A DNA stretch of 64,000 nt, taken from the NCBI GenBank assembly GCA_902794395.1, contig CADBHB010000001.1, forward strand, positions 27,289-91,288, written 5' to 3'. The notes under the pieces were generated by a model. That model saw nothing but the letters and a program-made list of their open reading frames with translations. It ran no database searches and was not told the DNA's origin. Below, piece after piece: positions 1 through 8,166 of this stretch (position 1 is the stretch's first letter; each line of letters starts with the position of its first letter). The DNA is from an uncultured Ruminococcus sp. (GTDB taxonomy: Bacteria; Bacillota; Clostridia; Oscillospirales; Acutalibacteraceae). The translations under genes were made by a program, and so were the position numbers.

Positions 1-4
1 ATTT

Positions 5-442
5 ATGATGCAGACAAGCACCGCCGCGGCTCAGCTTACGGCGGCACTAAGCTTCTATGATAAATCCATTTCCGCGGCAAAGGTGATCCTCACGGGCTTC
101 GTCGTGGTCTTTGCCATGCTGTTTTTGCTGATTATCATTATCAAGATATACAGCGCCACTATCAAGGGCGCTCAGGACGCAGCGGACAGACGCGCCAAAA
201 GGAAGGAGCGGGTCATGGAGCCCGTCAGCGGTGAAAGCGGCGTCCATATCATCAAGCGTCCAGCCTATGTAACTCCGCCCACCGTAGAGGACGAGATCCC
301 CGAGGAGGTCGTCGCGGTCATCGCAGCGGCGGTCGCGGCGACAATGGGTCCCGCGGTGACCGTCAAGAGCATCAAAAAAACAGGCAGCGGACGCTCCGCC
401 TGGGCGCACGCCGGTGTGCTGGACAATACACGCCCGTTCTGA
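5..442 (+). CDS. oadG: Sodium-pump decarboxylase gamma/delta subunit (OadG family)
   Basis: Small membrane anchor subunit of a biotin-dependent, Na+-translocating decarboxylase (oxaloacetate or methylmalonyl-CoA type), which holds the carboxyltransferase on the membrane beta subunit. The 145-residue product has one hydrophobic segment (about residues 27-47), a basic linker, and the family's C-terminal pattern: an EEVVAVIAAAVAA helix, then a basic stretch ending in a W-A-x-A-G-like motif and RPF. It lies 33 bp upstream of the beta subunit, so the two are co-transcribed. The start could be either of two adjacent ATGs, and only four bases of upstream sequence are visible, so an extension cannot be excluded. 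The alpha carboxyltransferase gene presumably lies outside the window. Family certain; substrate not decidable here. Confidence 0.85.
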   Translation: MMQTSTAAAQLTAALSFYDKSISAAKVILTGFVVVFAMLFLLIIIIKIYSATIKGAQDAADRRAKRKERVMEPVSGESGVHIIKRPAYVTPPTVEDEIPEEVVAVIAAAVAATMGPAVTVKSIKKTGSGRSAWAHAGVLDNTRPF

Positions 443-475
443 GGCGATCTTGAAGGAAAGGAACTTTAGCTGTTT

Positions 476-1711
476 ATGGAAATTATCAACGGCTTTTTGG
501 AAGCCATCAAGGGGATATTCGTCGGTTCGGGCATTATGACCCTCAACTGGCAGAATTATATTATGATCGCGGTATCCATCTTTTTGCTGTACCTCGCGAT
601 CAAAAAGCAGTATGAGCCGCTGTTGCTGCTCCCGATAGCCTTCGGCATGCTGCTGGTCAACCTTTATCCGTCCATCATGGCGCCGCCGTCCTATGAGTGG
701 GTGCCTATGGCTACCTCTACCGACTCGGCCGCAGCGGGTCATGTCACCCAGATGATCGACGGTAAATGGTACTACCAAAATCCTCAGTACGGCGGTCTGC
801 TGTACTATCTCTATCAGGGCGTCAAGCTCGGAATCTACCCGCCGCTGATCTTCCTGGGCATCGGCTGCATGACCGACTTCGGTCCCCTCATCTCCAACCC
901 CAAGAGCCTGATCCTCGGCGCCGCGGCGCAGATCGGTATTTTCGTCACCTTCACGGGCGCTATCTTCCTCGGTTTTTCCGAGGCGCAGTCCGGCGCTATC
1001 GCCATCATCGGCGGCGCGGACGGTCCCACCGCCATCTATGTGACCACCAAGCTCGCGCCCGAAATGCTCGGCTCCATCGCTATCGCGGCGTATTCCTACA
1101 TGGCGCTGGTGCCTATAATCCAGCCGCCCATAATGAAGGCGCTCACCACCAAAAAAGAGCGTTCCGTGGTAATGGAGCAGCTCCGCCCCGTTTCCAAGCT
1201 CGAGAAGATCATCTTCCCGGTGATAGTCGTCATCCTTATCTCGATCTTCCTGCCCGACGCCGCGCCGCTGGTCGGTATGCTGATGCTGGGCAACCTCTTT
1301 AAAGAGTCGGGCGTGGTCGACCGCATCGCCAAGGCTGCGCAGAACGAGCTGATGAACATTATCACCATCTTCCTCGGAGTAACGGTCGGCGCCACCGCGA
1401 AGGGCAGCACCTTCCTTACCCTCGACACCATCAAGATCATAGTTCTCGGTCTTATCGCCTTCTCCATGGGCACCTCCTTCGGCCTGCTGTTCGGCAAGCT
1501 TATGTACAAGTTCACGGGCGGCAAGGTCAATCCTCTGATCGGCTCGGCGGGCGTTTCCGCTGTACCGATGGCGGCGCGTGTGTCTCAGCGCGTCGGTCAG
1601 CAGGAGAACCCGGGCAACTTCCTGCTCATGCACGCCATGGGTCCCAACGTAGCGGGTGTTATCGGCTCCGCCGTCGCGGCAGGTGTGCTCCTGAATGTAA
1701 TACCGCACTGA
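476..1711 (+). CDS. oadB: Sodium ion-translocating decarboxylase beta subunit
   Basis: Integral membrane subunit that decarboxylates carboxybiotin and exports Na+, turning the free energy of decarboxylation into a sodium gradient. The 411-residue protein is polytopic and carries the family hallmark GGADGPTAIYVTTKLAP (about residues 179-195), whose Asp is the essential Na+/proton-handling residue in characterised homologues. It also has the conserved SYMALVPIIQPPIMK stretch and, near the C-terminus, the NPLIGSAGVSAVPMAARVSQ segment. It follows the gamma subunit by 33 bp and ends just before a strong intrinsic terminator, so it is the last gene of its operon. No biotin-carrier gene sits between the two subunits, so the carrier must be upstream or elsewhere. 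Product could be OadB or MmdB. Confidence 0.95.
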   Translation: MEIINGFLEAIKGIFVGSGIMTLNWQNYIMIAVSIFLLYLAIKKQYEPLLLLPIAFGMLLVNLYPSIMAPPSYEWVPMATSTDSAAAGHVTQMIDGKWYYQNPQYGGLLYYLYQGVKLGIYPPLIFLGIGCMTDFGPLISNPKSLILGAAAQIGIFVTFTGAIFLGFSEAQSGAIAIIGGADGPTAIYVTTKLAPEMLGSIAIAAYSYMALVPIIQPPIMKALTTKKERSVVMEQLRPVSKLEKIIFPVIVVILISIFLPDAAPLVGMLMLGNLFKESGVVDRIAKAAQNELMNIITIFLGVTVGATAKGSTFLTLDTIKIIVLGLIAFSMGTSFGLLFGKLMYKFTGGKVNPLIGSAGVSAVPMAARVSQRVGQQENPGNFLLMHAMGPNVAGVIGSAVAAGVLLNVIPH

Positions 1712-1730
1712 TAATTACAGATAATTACGG

Positions 1731-1757
1731 AAAAGGAAGCTTTTGGCTTCCTTTTTT
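1731..1757 (+). terminator. Intrinsic terminator after oadB
   Basis: A perfect 10-bp stem (1731-1740 with 1746-1755) closes a 5-nt loop, and its 3' arm runs into a T tract ending at 1757. It sits 20 bp after the oadB stop and separates the decarboxylase operon from the next pair. The remaining gap to 1868 is AT-rich; it has two TATAAT-like hexamers (1774 and 1814) but no convincing -35 partner. Confidence 0.9.
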
Positions 1758-1867
1758 CTTTAAATTAAACCATTATAATTCTTATTCGGAATTAATATCG
1801 GCTTATTATGTCATATAATAAATACCGTATGAGCATTTAGCCTATGAAAAAATAAAGGAGTAAACCA

Positions 1868-2599
1868 ATGCCTAAGAATATCACTGTTCAAAAAATAATC
1901 GGTATTCTGCTTCACAGACTCCCGCTGATAATCGCGTCGGGTTTTCTTGTGGGCATGATTTTCTATATTTATACCAGCTTTTTCATCAAGCCGGTCTATG
2001 CTACCTCCACCATGATCTATGTGCAGAACTACGGCAAAGGCGGCGCGAACCAAAATGCGACAGACGATGCCGAGGATGTGACCGCCACTTCACCGGCGGG
2101 CGGAGGAGCGAACGATTCCAACAACGCGGTCGCACAGAAGATATTCAACTCCGACCTTGCGGGCTCCGCGTCTCTCGCGTCCAGCTGCGTCATCCTTTTC
2201 CAAAACGACGGAGAGGTCACGCAGTGGTATGACGGCTGCAACGTCACCATGAAAGAGAACACGTTTTACATCACCATAAGCGTCACCGGCAGAAATCCCG
2301 AAAAATGCTCGGCTGTCGCGAATATCGTCGCGGAAAAATGTGCCGAATCCTTCCATAATCGCTTCGCGTACGGCACCATCGGCACCATCCGCAAGGCATA
2401 CACGCCCACTCAGCCCGTTTCTCCCAACAAGAAAAAGAATACCATCATCGGCGTCGGCGTCGGCGTGCTGCTTGCCTGTCTGATCTCGGTGCTCCTTGAG
2501 CTGATAGACACCACCATCAAGAACGACGACGACCTCACCGCAATCTACAAGCTCCCCGTCTTTGCGGAGATACCGGATTTTGAGAGTTCAGGCAGGTGA
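1868..2599 (+). CDS. Polysaccharide co-polymerase / tyrosine-kinase modulator (Wzz/CpsC family)
   Basis: Membrane protein of the chain-length-determinant family, which partners a BY-kinase to control length and export of capsular or exopolysaccharide. The 243 residues show an N-terminal transmembrane segment (about 20-42), an extracytoplasmic middle rich in Asn, Ala and Gly, a proline-containing stretch (PTQPVSP, about residues 179-185) and a second transmembrane segment (about 193-213). It ends in a cytoplasmic tail that in homologues activates the kinase. A strong AAAGGAG ribosome-binding site precedes the ATG. The next gene, a CpsD-type kinase, starts within a few bases of this stop codon, so the two are translationally coupled. 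Confidence 0.85.
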   Translation: MPKNITVQKIIGILLHRLPLIIASGFLVGMIFYIYTSFFIKPVYATSTMIYVQNYGKGGANQNATDDAEDVTATSPAGGGANDSNNAVAQKIFNSDLAGSASLASSCVILFQNDGEVTQWYDGCNVTMKENTFYITISVTGRNPEKCSAVANIVAEKCAESFHNRFAYGTIGTIRKAYTPTQPVSPNKKKNTIIGVGVGVLLACLISVLLELIDTTIKNDDDLTAIYKLPVFAEIPDFESSGR

Positions 2600-2604
2600 C
2601 GTAT

Positions 2605-3333
2605 ATGAGTATGAAAATAAAGCTAAACAAGTTTACCAAAAAAAACAGGGAAAAGAACGCCGAGATGCGCGCGGAGACCATCTCTGACAAGAGCAAATTC
2701 GCGATAGTCGAATCCTACAAAGCAGCGAGGACCAACATCATGTTCTCGCTCTCCGCGGATGACAAAAAGCTGTTCGCGGTCACCAGCTATTCCAAAGGTG
2801 AGGGCAAGAGCACCGTTTCAGCCAATCTGGCTATCTCCTTTTCCAAGATGGAAAAGCGCGTACTGCTGGTCGACGCCGACCTGCGCCGCCCGAACATCCA
2901 CAATATCTTCAAGCTGGAGAACAACGCCGGACTTTCCAATATCATAGGCAAGATGGGCGACTTTGACGAGGTAGTACACCGCGATGTGCTGCCAAATCTG
3001 GACATCCTTCCCTCGGGCACCATCCCGCCGAACCCCTCGGAGCTGCTCTGTTCGGCGCGCTTTATCGATTTTGTCAACCGCGTCAACGAGGAGTACGACT
3101 ATGTTATCTTCGATACGCCTCCTGTCGGCGTGGTAGCCGACGCTTTGCTGCTCAAGGATCTGGTCGCGGGCTTTGTGATCGTACTGCGCGAGCGCAACAC
3201 CACACACGGCGACATCCAAAACCTGCTCGAGAGCGCCAGGCTCGCCGACTGCAAGCTGCTCGGCTTTGTAAAGGTCGGCTGCGACACCGGCAAAAAGCGC
3301 GGCAGACGTTACTATTATTATCAGTACTATTGA
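2605..3333 (+). CDS. CpsD/CapB-family tyrosine-protein kinase
   Basis: Cytoplasmic bacterial tyrosine kinase (BY-kinase) that autophosphorylates on a C-terminal tyrosine cluster and regulates polysaccharide assembly with the modulator encoded just upstream. Visible motifs are Walker A (SKGEGKST), Walker A' (VLLVDADLRRP), Walker B (YVIFDTPPV) and a tail of six tyrosines (RRYYYYQYY). I place the start at the ATG at 2605, five bases after AGGTGA; an in-frame GTG at 2596 and another ATG at 2611 are possible. A terminator follows. No glycosyltransferase, flippase or polymerase gene lies nearby, so the pair is an orphan here. Confidence 0.88.
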   Translation: MSMKIKLNKFTKKNREKNAEMRAETISDKSKFAIVESYKAARTNIMFSLSADDKKLFAVTSYSKGEGKSTVSANLAISFSKMEKRVLLVDADLRRPNIHNIFKLENNAGLSNIIGKMGDFDEVVHRDVLPNLDILPSGTIPPNPSELLCSARFIDFVNRVNEEYDYVIFDTPPVGVVADALLLKDLVAGFVIVLRERNTTHGDIQNLLESARLADCKLLGFVKVGCDTGKKRGRRYYYYQYY

Positions 3334-3346
3334 TCGTTCATTATGC

Positions 3347-3386
3347 ACAGACTTACCAAGGAAACTGCGGTAAGTCTGTTTTTTTC
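3347..3386 (+). terminator. Intrinsic terminator after the tyrosine-kinase gene
   Basis: An 11-bp perfect stem (3347-3357 with 3369-3379), an 11-nt loop and a run of eight T's (3379-3386). It isolates the two-gene kinase/modulator transcript from the aminotransferase gene. Confidence 0.9.
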
Positions 3387-3426
3387 TTGTCAAAACACTG
3401 AAAAATGCAGGAAGCGCAAAAACAAC

Positions 3427-3455
3427 TTGCATTTTGATGCGAAATAGAGTAGAAT
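3427..3455 (+). promoter_or_regulatory. Sigma-A promoter for the aminotransferase gene
   Basis: TTGCAT (3427-3432), a 17-bp spacer, then TAGAAT (3450-3455). It lies about 50 bp upstream of the start codon and just downstream of the preceding terminator. Confidence 0.7.
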
Positions 3456-3507
3456 ATCAGAGGTAAATCCAAATAATTTTGCAATTAACAGACAAGGAGA
3501 AGGCAGA

Positions 3508-4788
3508 ATGAACTATCTGAACTGTACCGCTCAGGAACTTGAGCAGGAGTATCAAGGTCTTAAGAAAATGTACGAGGACGCTAAGGGCAAGGGACTCAGC
3601 CTCAATATGGCGCGCGGCAAGCCGGGCAAGGAACAGCTCGACCTTTCGCTCGATATGCTTGACGTCGTCAACAGCCGTTCCGGATTTGTCGGCGCGGACA
3701 AAATGGACTGCCGCAACTACGGCATACTCGAGGGCATAGAGGAGTGCCGCAAGCTTTTCGGCGACATCCTCGGAGTCGATCACAAAAAGGTGATGGTAGG
3801 CGGAAGCTCCAGCCTGAATATGATGTTCGACACCATCTCCTGTCTGATGACCAAGCCTGTTGCCGAGGGCTGCAAGCCCTGGTACGAGGTTCCCGACCGC
3901 AAGTTCCTCTGTCCCGTGCCCGGCTACGACCGCCACTTCGGCATCACCGGCTACTACGGCTTTGAAATGATCCCCGTTCCCATGAGCGAGGACGGTCCCG
4001 ATATGGACATGATCGAGGAGCTGGTCGCTTCCGACGAGTCCGTCAAGGGCATCTGGTGCGTCCCCAAGTACTCTAATCCTCAGGGCATCACCTACAGCGA
4101 CGAGACCGTGAGACGTTTGGCTAACCTCAAGCCCGCGGCAAAGGATTTCCGCATCATGTGGGACAACGCCTACTGCGTCCACGATGTGACCGATACCCCC
4201 GACACCCTGCTCAACATCTATGACGAGTGCGTCAAGGCGGGCAACGAGGACCTGCCGCTGCTGTTCTGCTCCACCTCAAAAATCACCTTCCCGGGCGCGG
4301 GCGTCGCCGCGATGGCTGCATCCGACAACAATATGAAGGTGTTCAAGGAGCGCTATAACTTTGAGGTCATCAGCTATGACAAGATCAATATGCTGCGTCA
4401 TGTAAGATATTTCGGCGACTTCAACGGTGTGCTTGAGCACATGAAGAAACACAAGGCGGTGCTTGCCCCCAAATTCGAGATCGTGCTCGACACCCTTGAC
4501 CGCGAGCTCAAGCCTGTGGGCGTGGGCAAGTGGACAAAGCCCAACGGCGGCTACTTTGTGAGCATCGACGTCATGGACGGCACCGCAAAGCGCGTGGTGC
4601 AGCTCTGCAAGGAGGCTGGTCTGGTGCTCACGGGAGCGGGAGCTACCTATCCCAACGGCAACGACCCCAAGGACGCCAACATCCGCATAGCGCCCTCGTT
4701 CCCGCCCAACGACGAGCTGCAGACCGCCATGGATCTGTTCTGCGTCTGCGTCAGGCTCGCGGCGTGTGAGAAGCTGCTCAATCATTGA
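3508..4788 (+). CDS. Aspartate-aminotransferase-like PLP enzyme (MocR/AspT-type fold class I)
   Basis: Pyridoxal-phosphate-dependent aminotransferase, probably interconverting aspartate and oxaloacetate. The 426-residue length and the N-terminal pattern (ELEQEYQGLKKMYEDAKGKG, then LNMARGKPGKEQLDLS) match a distinct aspartate aminotransferase subgroup known from actinobacteria and clostridia. The PLP-binding lysine is visible in CSTSKITFPGAGVAA (about residues 251-265). The Asn-Pro-Gln cofactor motif is in KYSNPQG, and the conserved Asp/Tyr pair in WDNAYCVHD. A GAGAAGG ribosome-binding site precedes the ATG. The gene has its own promoter and is probably monocistronic. Its TGA is followed, in the same frame, by a SecD-like remnant that I treat as unrelated. 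Substrate specificity is inferred. Confidence 0.85.
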   Translation: MNYLNCTAQELEQEYQGLKKMYEDAKGKGLSLNMARGKPGKEQLDLSLDMLDVVNSRSGFVGADKMDCRNYGILEGIEECRKLFGDILGVDHKKVMVGGSSSLNMMFDTISCLMTKPVAEGCKPWYEVPDRKFLCPVPGYDRHFGITGYYGFEMIPVPMSEDGPDMDMIEELVASDESVKGIWCVPKYSNPQGITYSDETVRRLANLKPAAKDFRIMWDNAYCVHDVTDTPDTLLNIYDECVKAGNEDLPLLFCSTSKITFPGAGVAAMAASDNNMKVFKERYNFEVISYDKINMLRHVRYFGDFNGVLEHMKKHKAVLAPKFEIVLDTLDRELKPVGVGKWTKPNGGYFVSIDVMDGTAKRVVQLCKEAGLVLTGAGATYPNGNDPKDANIRIAPSFPPNDELQTAMDLFCVCVRLAACEKLLNH

Positions 4789-5064
4789 TCGTCCGCTTTC
4801 CCGGGCGGAACAGCCGAGCACTATGCAAAGCTGAGATCCGATGAGGAAGGAACGAGAAAACTCGCGCAGGTCACAAATGAGTATCAAAACAAAGTGATCT
4901 GCATCCGGACGGATGATACCGTGACCTCCGCGCCTACCGTCTGTTCCGCGATCAGCGACGGCGTTTCTGCCGTTTCGGGCGGCGGCTTAACCGAAGGCTC
5001 CGCGTCGAAGCTTGTCGGGCAAATCAACACGGGCACATTACCCTTTGCTCTAGTGCAAAAATAG
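4789..5064 (+). pseudogene. SecD-like P1-domain remnant with no start codon
   Basis: The reading frame directly after the aminotransferase stop stays open for 91 codons to a TAG at 5062. Its translation resembles the periplasmic P1 head of SecD. It begins near GGTAEHYAKL (compare GGTPEHYVEL in the intact SecD of this window), continues with LAQVTNEY, a TDD-TVTSAP stretch and SGGGLTEGSASKL, and ends in TGTLPFAL (compare AGALPFEL). By eye over a third of about 85 positions match the intact copy, with one single-residue indel. There is no ATG and no ribosome-binding site, only an internal GTG, and the membrane segments of SecD are absent. I read it as a decayed partial copy left between the aminotransferase gene and secD. 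Read-through of TGA to make a fused protein is possible but unlikely. Confidence 0.75.
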
Positions 5065-5115
5065 CACTCGGACGCATATTGAATACACTTTTTTTATCAA
5101 ATCTGCGTTATTCTA

Positions 5116-5144
5116 TTGACATTTTGGTGAAAAAATCATATAAT
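5116..5144 (+). promoter_or_regulatory. Consensus sigma-A promoter for secDF
   Basis: A perfect TTGACA (5116-5121), a 17-bp spacer and a perfect TATAAT (5139-5144), the closest match to consensus in the window. Transcription would start near 5151, giving a leader of about 128 nt before secD. That leader (5145-5278) has no gene I can support. Confidence 0.9.
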
Positions 5145-5278
5145 AGCTCTGTTATGTCTGTAAGTATGCACACGTAACGGAGTTATTTTTTGTGTGCCAT
5201 CAGATATGTGGTCGCTGAAATTACCGGTTTCGGCATTTTTTTGCGGCTGCGGCAATTACAAAACGGAGGTTTTTAGGC

Positions 5279-6778
5279 ATGAAAAGAGTTCCAAAGCCTG
5301 TCTTTTTCATCGTCGCTTTGTTGATCTTTGCCTTCTCGTACACCGCCATTTTCGGAGTCGCCTACTACAACGGCGATAACAAAAAGACGGTCATCAAGGG
5401 CATCAACGACATTCGATGGGGAATCGACATCAGCGGCGGCGTCAACGCTACCTTCAAGCCCGCGGACGGATATGACGCGTCCGCCAGAGAGCTTAAGGCG
5501 GCGAGGGCAACAATTGAAACAAGAATGGTATCATCGGGCATCACCGACTATGAGATGTACGATGACTCCAAAAACGACAGGATCATCGTTCGCTTCCCCT
5601 GGAAGTCCGATGAAAAAGAGTATGACGCGGGCAAGGCTATCGACGAGATCGCGGCGACCGCACAGCTCACCTTCCGCCCCGGCATGAATTATGTCGATAC
5701 AACGGTGGACAAGAACGGCAAAGAGGTTTTCAAAACACCTGCCGACGCCAACAAGTCCACAGCGGCTGCGGAAGCGCGCACCGACGAAGAGACCAAGCAG
5801 CAGGAACAGGAAGCGCTGACCACCAAGAGCACCGACACGACCCTTGTGTTGATGGACGGCTCAATGGTATCCGACGCTCAGGCGCGCTACGGTCAGCTCA
5901 AGCAAGGCGGCACTCCCGAGCACTATGTAGAGCTGACGCTCAACGACGAGGGCAAGGAACGCTTTGCACAGATAACTTCTACCTATACCGGCGACATCGT
6001 ATCCATTTGGATGGATGACATAATGATCTCATATCCCAAGATCAGTGGACCCATCACTGAGGGCAAAGCGGTCATTTCCGGCGATTTCACCGCAGCTTCC
6101 GCGGCGTCTCTCGCCAACAAGATCAAGGCGGGCGCACTGCCCTTCGAGCTTGAAACCGTTACCTACGGCAACATCAGCCCCACCCTCGGACAGAACGCTC
6201 TGCTCGCCATGGGCTGGGCGGCGATCATCGCCTTCGCCATCATCGCGGTATTGATGATCGTATTCTACCGTCTCCCCGGCTTCATCGCCGTTATCTCTCT
6301 GCTGGGACAGATGGCGCTTTCCGTTGCGGCTATCTCGCGTTATTTCCCGATATTCTCGTCCTTTACCATGACACTGCCCGGTATTGCGGGTCTTATCCTG
6401 TCCATCGGTATGGGCGTTGACTGTAACGTTATCACCGCAGAGCGCATCAAGGAAGAGCTGCGCGGCGGAAGGACCCTTGACGGCGCACTGGAAAAGGGCA
6501 CCAAGAACTCACTTGCCGCCATCATCGACGGTAATATGACGGTCGTTATCGTATCCATCATCCTGCTTCTGGTGTTCGGTCCGTCCAACATTCTTTCCTT
6601 CCTGTTCGGCGCGTCCACCACGGGCACCATCTACGCCTTCGGCTACACCCTGCTCGTCGGCGTTCTCTCCAACTTCATAATGGGCGTATTCTTCTCAAGA
6701 CTGATGCTCAGAAGTATCGCGGGATTAAAGCCCTTTAGAAAGACCTGGTTATACGGAGGTGCTAAGAATGGCAAATAA
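5279..6778 (+). CDS. secD: Protein translocase subunit SecD
   Basis: Proton-driven RND-type accessory subunit of the Sec translocon that pulls exported proteins across the membrane after SecA. The 499-residue protein has a first transmembrane helix (about 8-28) and DIRWGIDISGGVNATF, the usual start of the extracytoplasmic head. A large P1 domain follows, with a Gln/Glu-rich linker around 165-180, then five more membrane helices from about 305 on. The conserved GMGVDCNVITAERIKEEL stretch (about 376-393) contains the family's proton-relay Asp. A GGAGG sits 9 bases before the ATG. secF overlaps its 3' end by 11 bp. A degenerate partial copy of its P1 domain lies just upstream of its promoter. 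Confidence 0.96.
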   Translation: MKRVPKPVFFIVALLIFAFSYTAIFGVAYYNGDNKKTVIKGINDIRWGIDISGGVNATFKPADGYDASARELKAARATIETRMVSSGITDYEMYDDSKNDRIIVRFPWKSDEKEYDAGKAIDEIAATAQLTFRPGMNYVDTTVDKNGKEVFKTPADANKSTAAAEARTDEETKQQEQEALTTKSTDTTLVLMDGSMVSDAQARYGQLKQGGTPEHYVELTLNDEGKERFAQITSTYTGDIVSIWMDDIMISYPKISGPITEGKAVISGDFTAASAASLANKIKAGALPFELETVTYGNISPTLGQNALLAMGWAAIIAFAIIAVLMIVFYRLPGFIAVISLLGQMALSVAAISRYFPIFSSFTMTLPGIAGLILSIGMGVDCNVITAERIKEELRGGRTLDGALEKGTKNSLAAIIDGNMTVVIVSIILLLVFGPSNILSFLFGASTTGTIYAFGYTLLVGVLSNFIMGVFFSRLMLRSIAGLKPFRKTWLYGGAKNGK

Positions 6779-7784
6779 TGTTCAGACAAAAGCAGATGCT
6801 CCCATGACCGCTCAGGAAATCCGTGACAAGTACAACGGCGGCAGACGCGTGCTGGACTTCACGGGCAAAAAGAAGATCTTCTTCGGCATCTCCCTCGGTA
6901 TCATTTTGATCGGTATCATCTTCAGCTTTGTGTTCCATCCCGTCCTCGACATCCAGTTCTCGGGCGGTTCCACAAAGACCTTCAGCTTCAAGGGCGATAT
7001 CGACCACAACAAGCTTCATTCATTCATTCAGGATAAAACAGAGGACAACATCACCACCACCTTCTCAAGCGGCGTAGTCGGCGGCACCGGCAACAGCGTC
7101 ACCGTACAGTTCGCGGGTCAGAAGGCAGTTGACGGCAATATAGGTTCCACTCTGGAAGCCGATCTGCAAAAAGAATACCCCGACGCTGATTTCACGCTGA
7201 TCGAGGAAAACTCCGTTGACGCCTCCATGGGTATGAGCTTCCTGCTCAAGTGTTTGGTAGCTGTCGCTCTGGCAAGCGTTCTGATGGTGTTATATGTCAC
7301 CATCCGCTTCAAAAAGATCGGCGGTCTGTCCGCGGGCGTTATGGCGCTGGTCGCGCTGTTCCACGACGTGGCGATGATCTTCTTCATGTATGTCATCTTC
7401 CGCTGGCCGATCGACTCCAACTTCATCGCCGTTGTGCTGATGATCCTCGGTTACTCCCTTAACGACACCATCGTTATCTACGACCGTGTACGTGAGCAGA
7501 GAAAGCTTATGGGCAGAAGAGTACCTGTTGGCACCGTATTCAATGTCAGCTGCTCCAAGACCATGAGAAGAACCATTATGACTTCTGTCACCACCCTGCT
7601 CGCCATTCTCACGGTTTACATCGTTGCTACCGCGTTCAATATCTCTTCCGTAAAGGGATTCGCGCTGCCGATGATGATCGGTGTTATCTCGGGCTGCTAC
7701 TCCTCCCTGTGCATCGCAGGTCCCCTCTGGGTCATCTGGCAAAACTACAAGGCGAAGAAAAAGGCAGAAGCCAAGGCAAAATAA
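6768..7784 (+). CDS. secF: Protein translocase subunit SecF
   Basis: Partner of SecD in the SecDF complex. The 338-residue protein has an N-terminal transmembrane helix (about 36-57), the family-typical FDIQFSGGS-like entry to its head (here VLDIQFSGGSTKTFSF), then five membrane helices. The last block contains LGYSLNDTIVIYDRVREQR (about 225-243), where the Asp and Arg residues are the hallmark of SecF. I choose the ATG at 6768 because a GGAGGT lies 7 bases upstream; an in-frame GTG at 6759 has no suitable ribosome-binding site. It overlaps secD by 11 bp, so translation is coupled. A bidirectional hairpin follows. Confidence 0.96.
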   Translation: MANNVQTKADAPMTAQEIRDKYNGGRRVLDFTGKKKIFFGISLGIILIGIIFSFVFHPVLDIQFSGGSTKTFSFKGDIDHNKLHSFIQDKTEDNITTTFSSGVVGGTGNSVTVQFAGQKAVDGNIGSTLEADLQKEYPDADFTLIEENSVDASMGMSFLLKCLVAVALASVLMVLYVTIRFKKIGGLSAGVMALVALFHDVAMIFFMYVIFRWPIDSNFIAVVLMILGYSLNDTIVIYDRVREQRKLMGRRVPVGTVFNVSCSKTMRRTIMTSVTTLLAILTVYIVATAFNISSVKGFALPMMIGVISGCYSSLCIAGPLWVIWQNYKAKKKAEAKAK

Positions 7785-8165
7785 TCACAGAATATTTTCC
7801 AATAACGGGTACTCGCTTCCTTTTATGGAGGCGAGTGCTTTTTTTGCGCCTGCGCTTTCGGTAAAAAAGCCGTCGCGGCTGCCGTTTTCCAGACAGACGC
7901 GCATTTTTGCTATGCCGGTTCCCACGCTGTCCACATAGTCGTGGATAAGCAGGATGTTGAACCCTTTGGACGCGTCGTTCCATTCGCGCTCAAGCTTTGC
8001 GCAAAGCCGGGCGGCGGCTTTGTCGTTGCCGTCGTTCAAAAGGTTTTCCATCTCGCTCAGCTCCGCGCAAAAGCGGTCGGCGCTGCGGCTTACATACCGC
8101 GTTTCCAGGGTAGCGCCCAGCAGCACCGCCGCCGCGATGCACAGCGATACGATTATCCGTTTCAT
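7785..8165 (-). CDS. DUF4363 family protein
   Basis: A 126-residue protein of unknown function with an N-terminal hydrophobic segment (about residues 3-17) acting as signal or membrane anchor. An alpha-helical, charged remainder (LSEMENLLNDGNDKAAARLC; LEREWN) follows, typical of DUF4363. I set the start at 8165, where MKRIIVSL gives a normal signal sequence and a GAGAGAGGG-like ribosome-binding site precedes it; the open frame extends 15 codons further upstream. It begins one base after the stop of the DUF421 gene, so the pair is one operon. In clostridia these two families recur together; the link to spore physiology is inference from that pairing and from the divergent ger operon. Confidence 0.75.
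   Translation of the reverse strand: MKRIIVSLCIAAAVLLGATLETRYVSRSADRFCAELSEMENLLNDGNDKAAARLCAKLEREWNDASKGFNILLIHDYVDSVGTGIAKMRVCLENGSRDGFFTESAGAKKALASIKGSEYPLLENIL
7811..7845 (+). terminator. Terminator after secF, inside the 3' end of the convergent gene
   Basis: A 10-bp stem with one G-T pair (7811-7820 with 7827-7836), a 6-nt loop and seven T's (7839-7845). It falls within the last codons of the convergent minus-strand DUF4363 gene, so the two genes' 3' ends share the DNA. Confidence 0.8.
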
Positions 8166-8166
8166 C

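Noticed and set aside
47-1708. 553-codon open frame antisense to oadG-oadB
   Set aside because: It is a shadow caused by GC-rich third codon positions of the sense genes; composition is Arg/Asp/His-rich and no family is recognisable.
3508-5064. Aminotransferase-SecD fusion by TGA read-through or a sequencing error
   Set aside because: The aminotransferase is already of normal length, and the downstream part is an unrelated Sec-translocon domain similar to the adjacent secD.
5147-5190. Attenuator-like hairpin plus T tract in the secD leader
   Set aside because: The 5' arm begins upstream of the expected start site at about 5151, leaving only four pairs in the RNA.
5194-5379. Possible leader peptide before secD (arrest-peptide type)
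   Set aside because: The frame runs 100 bp into secD out of frame, has no good ribosome-binding site and shows no signal-like or arrest-like motif.
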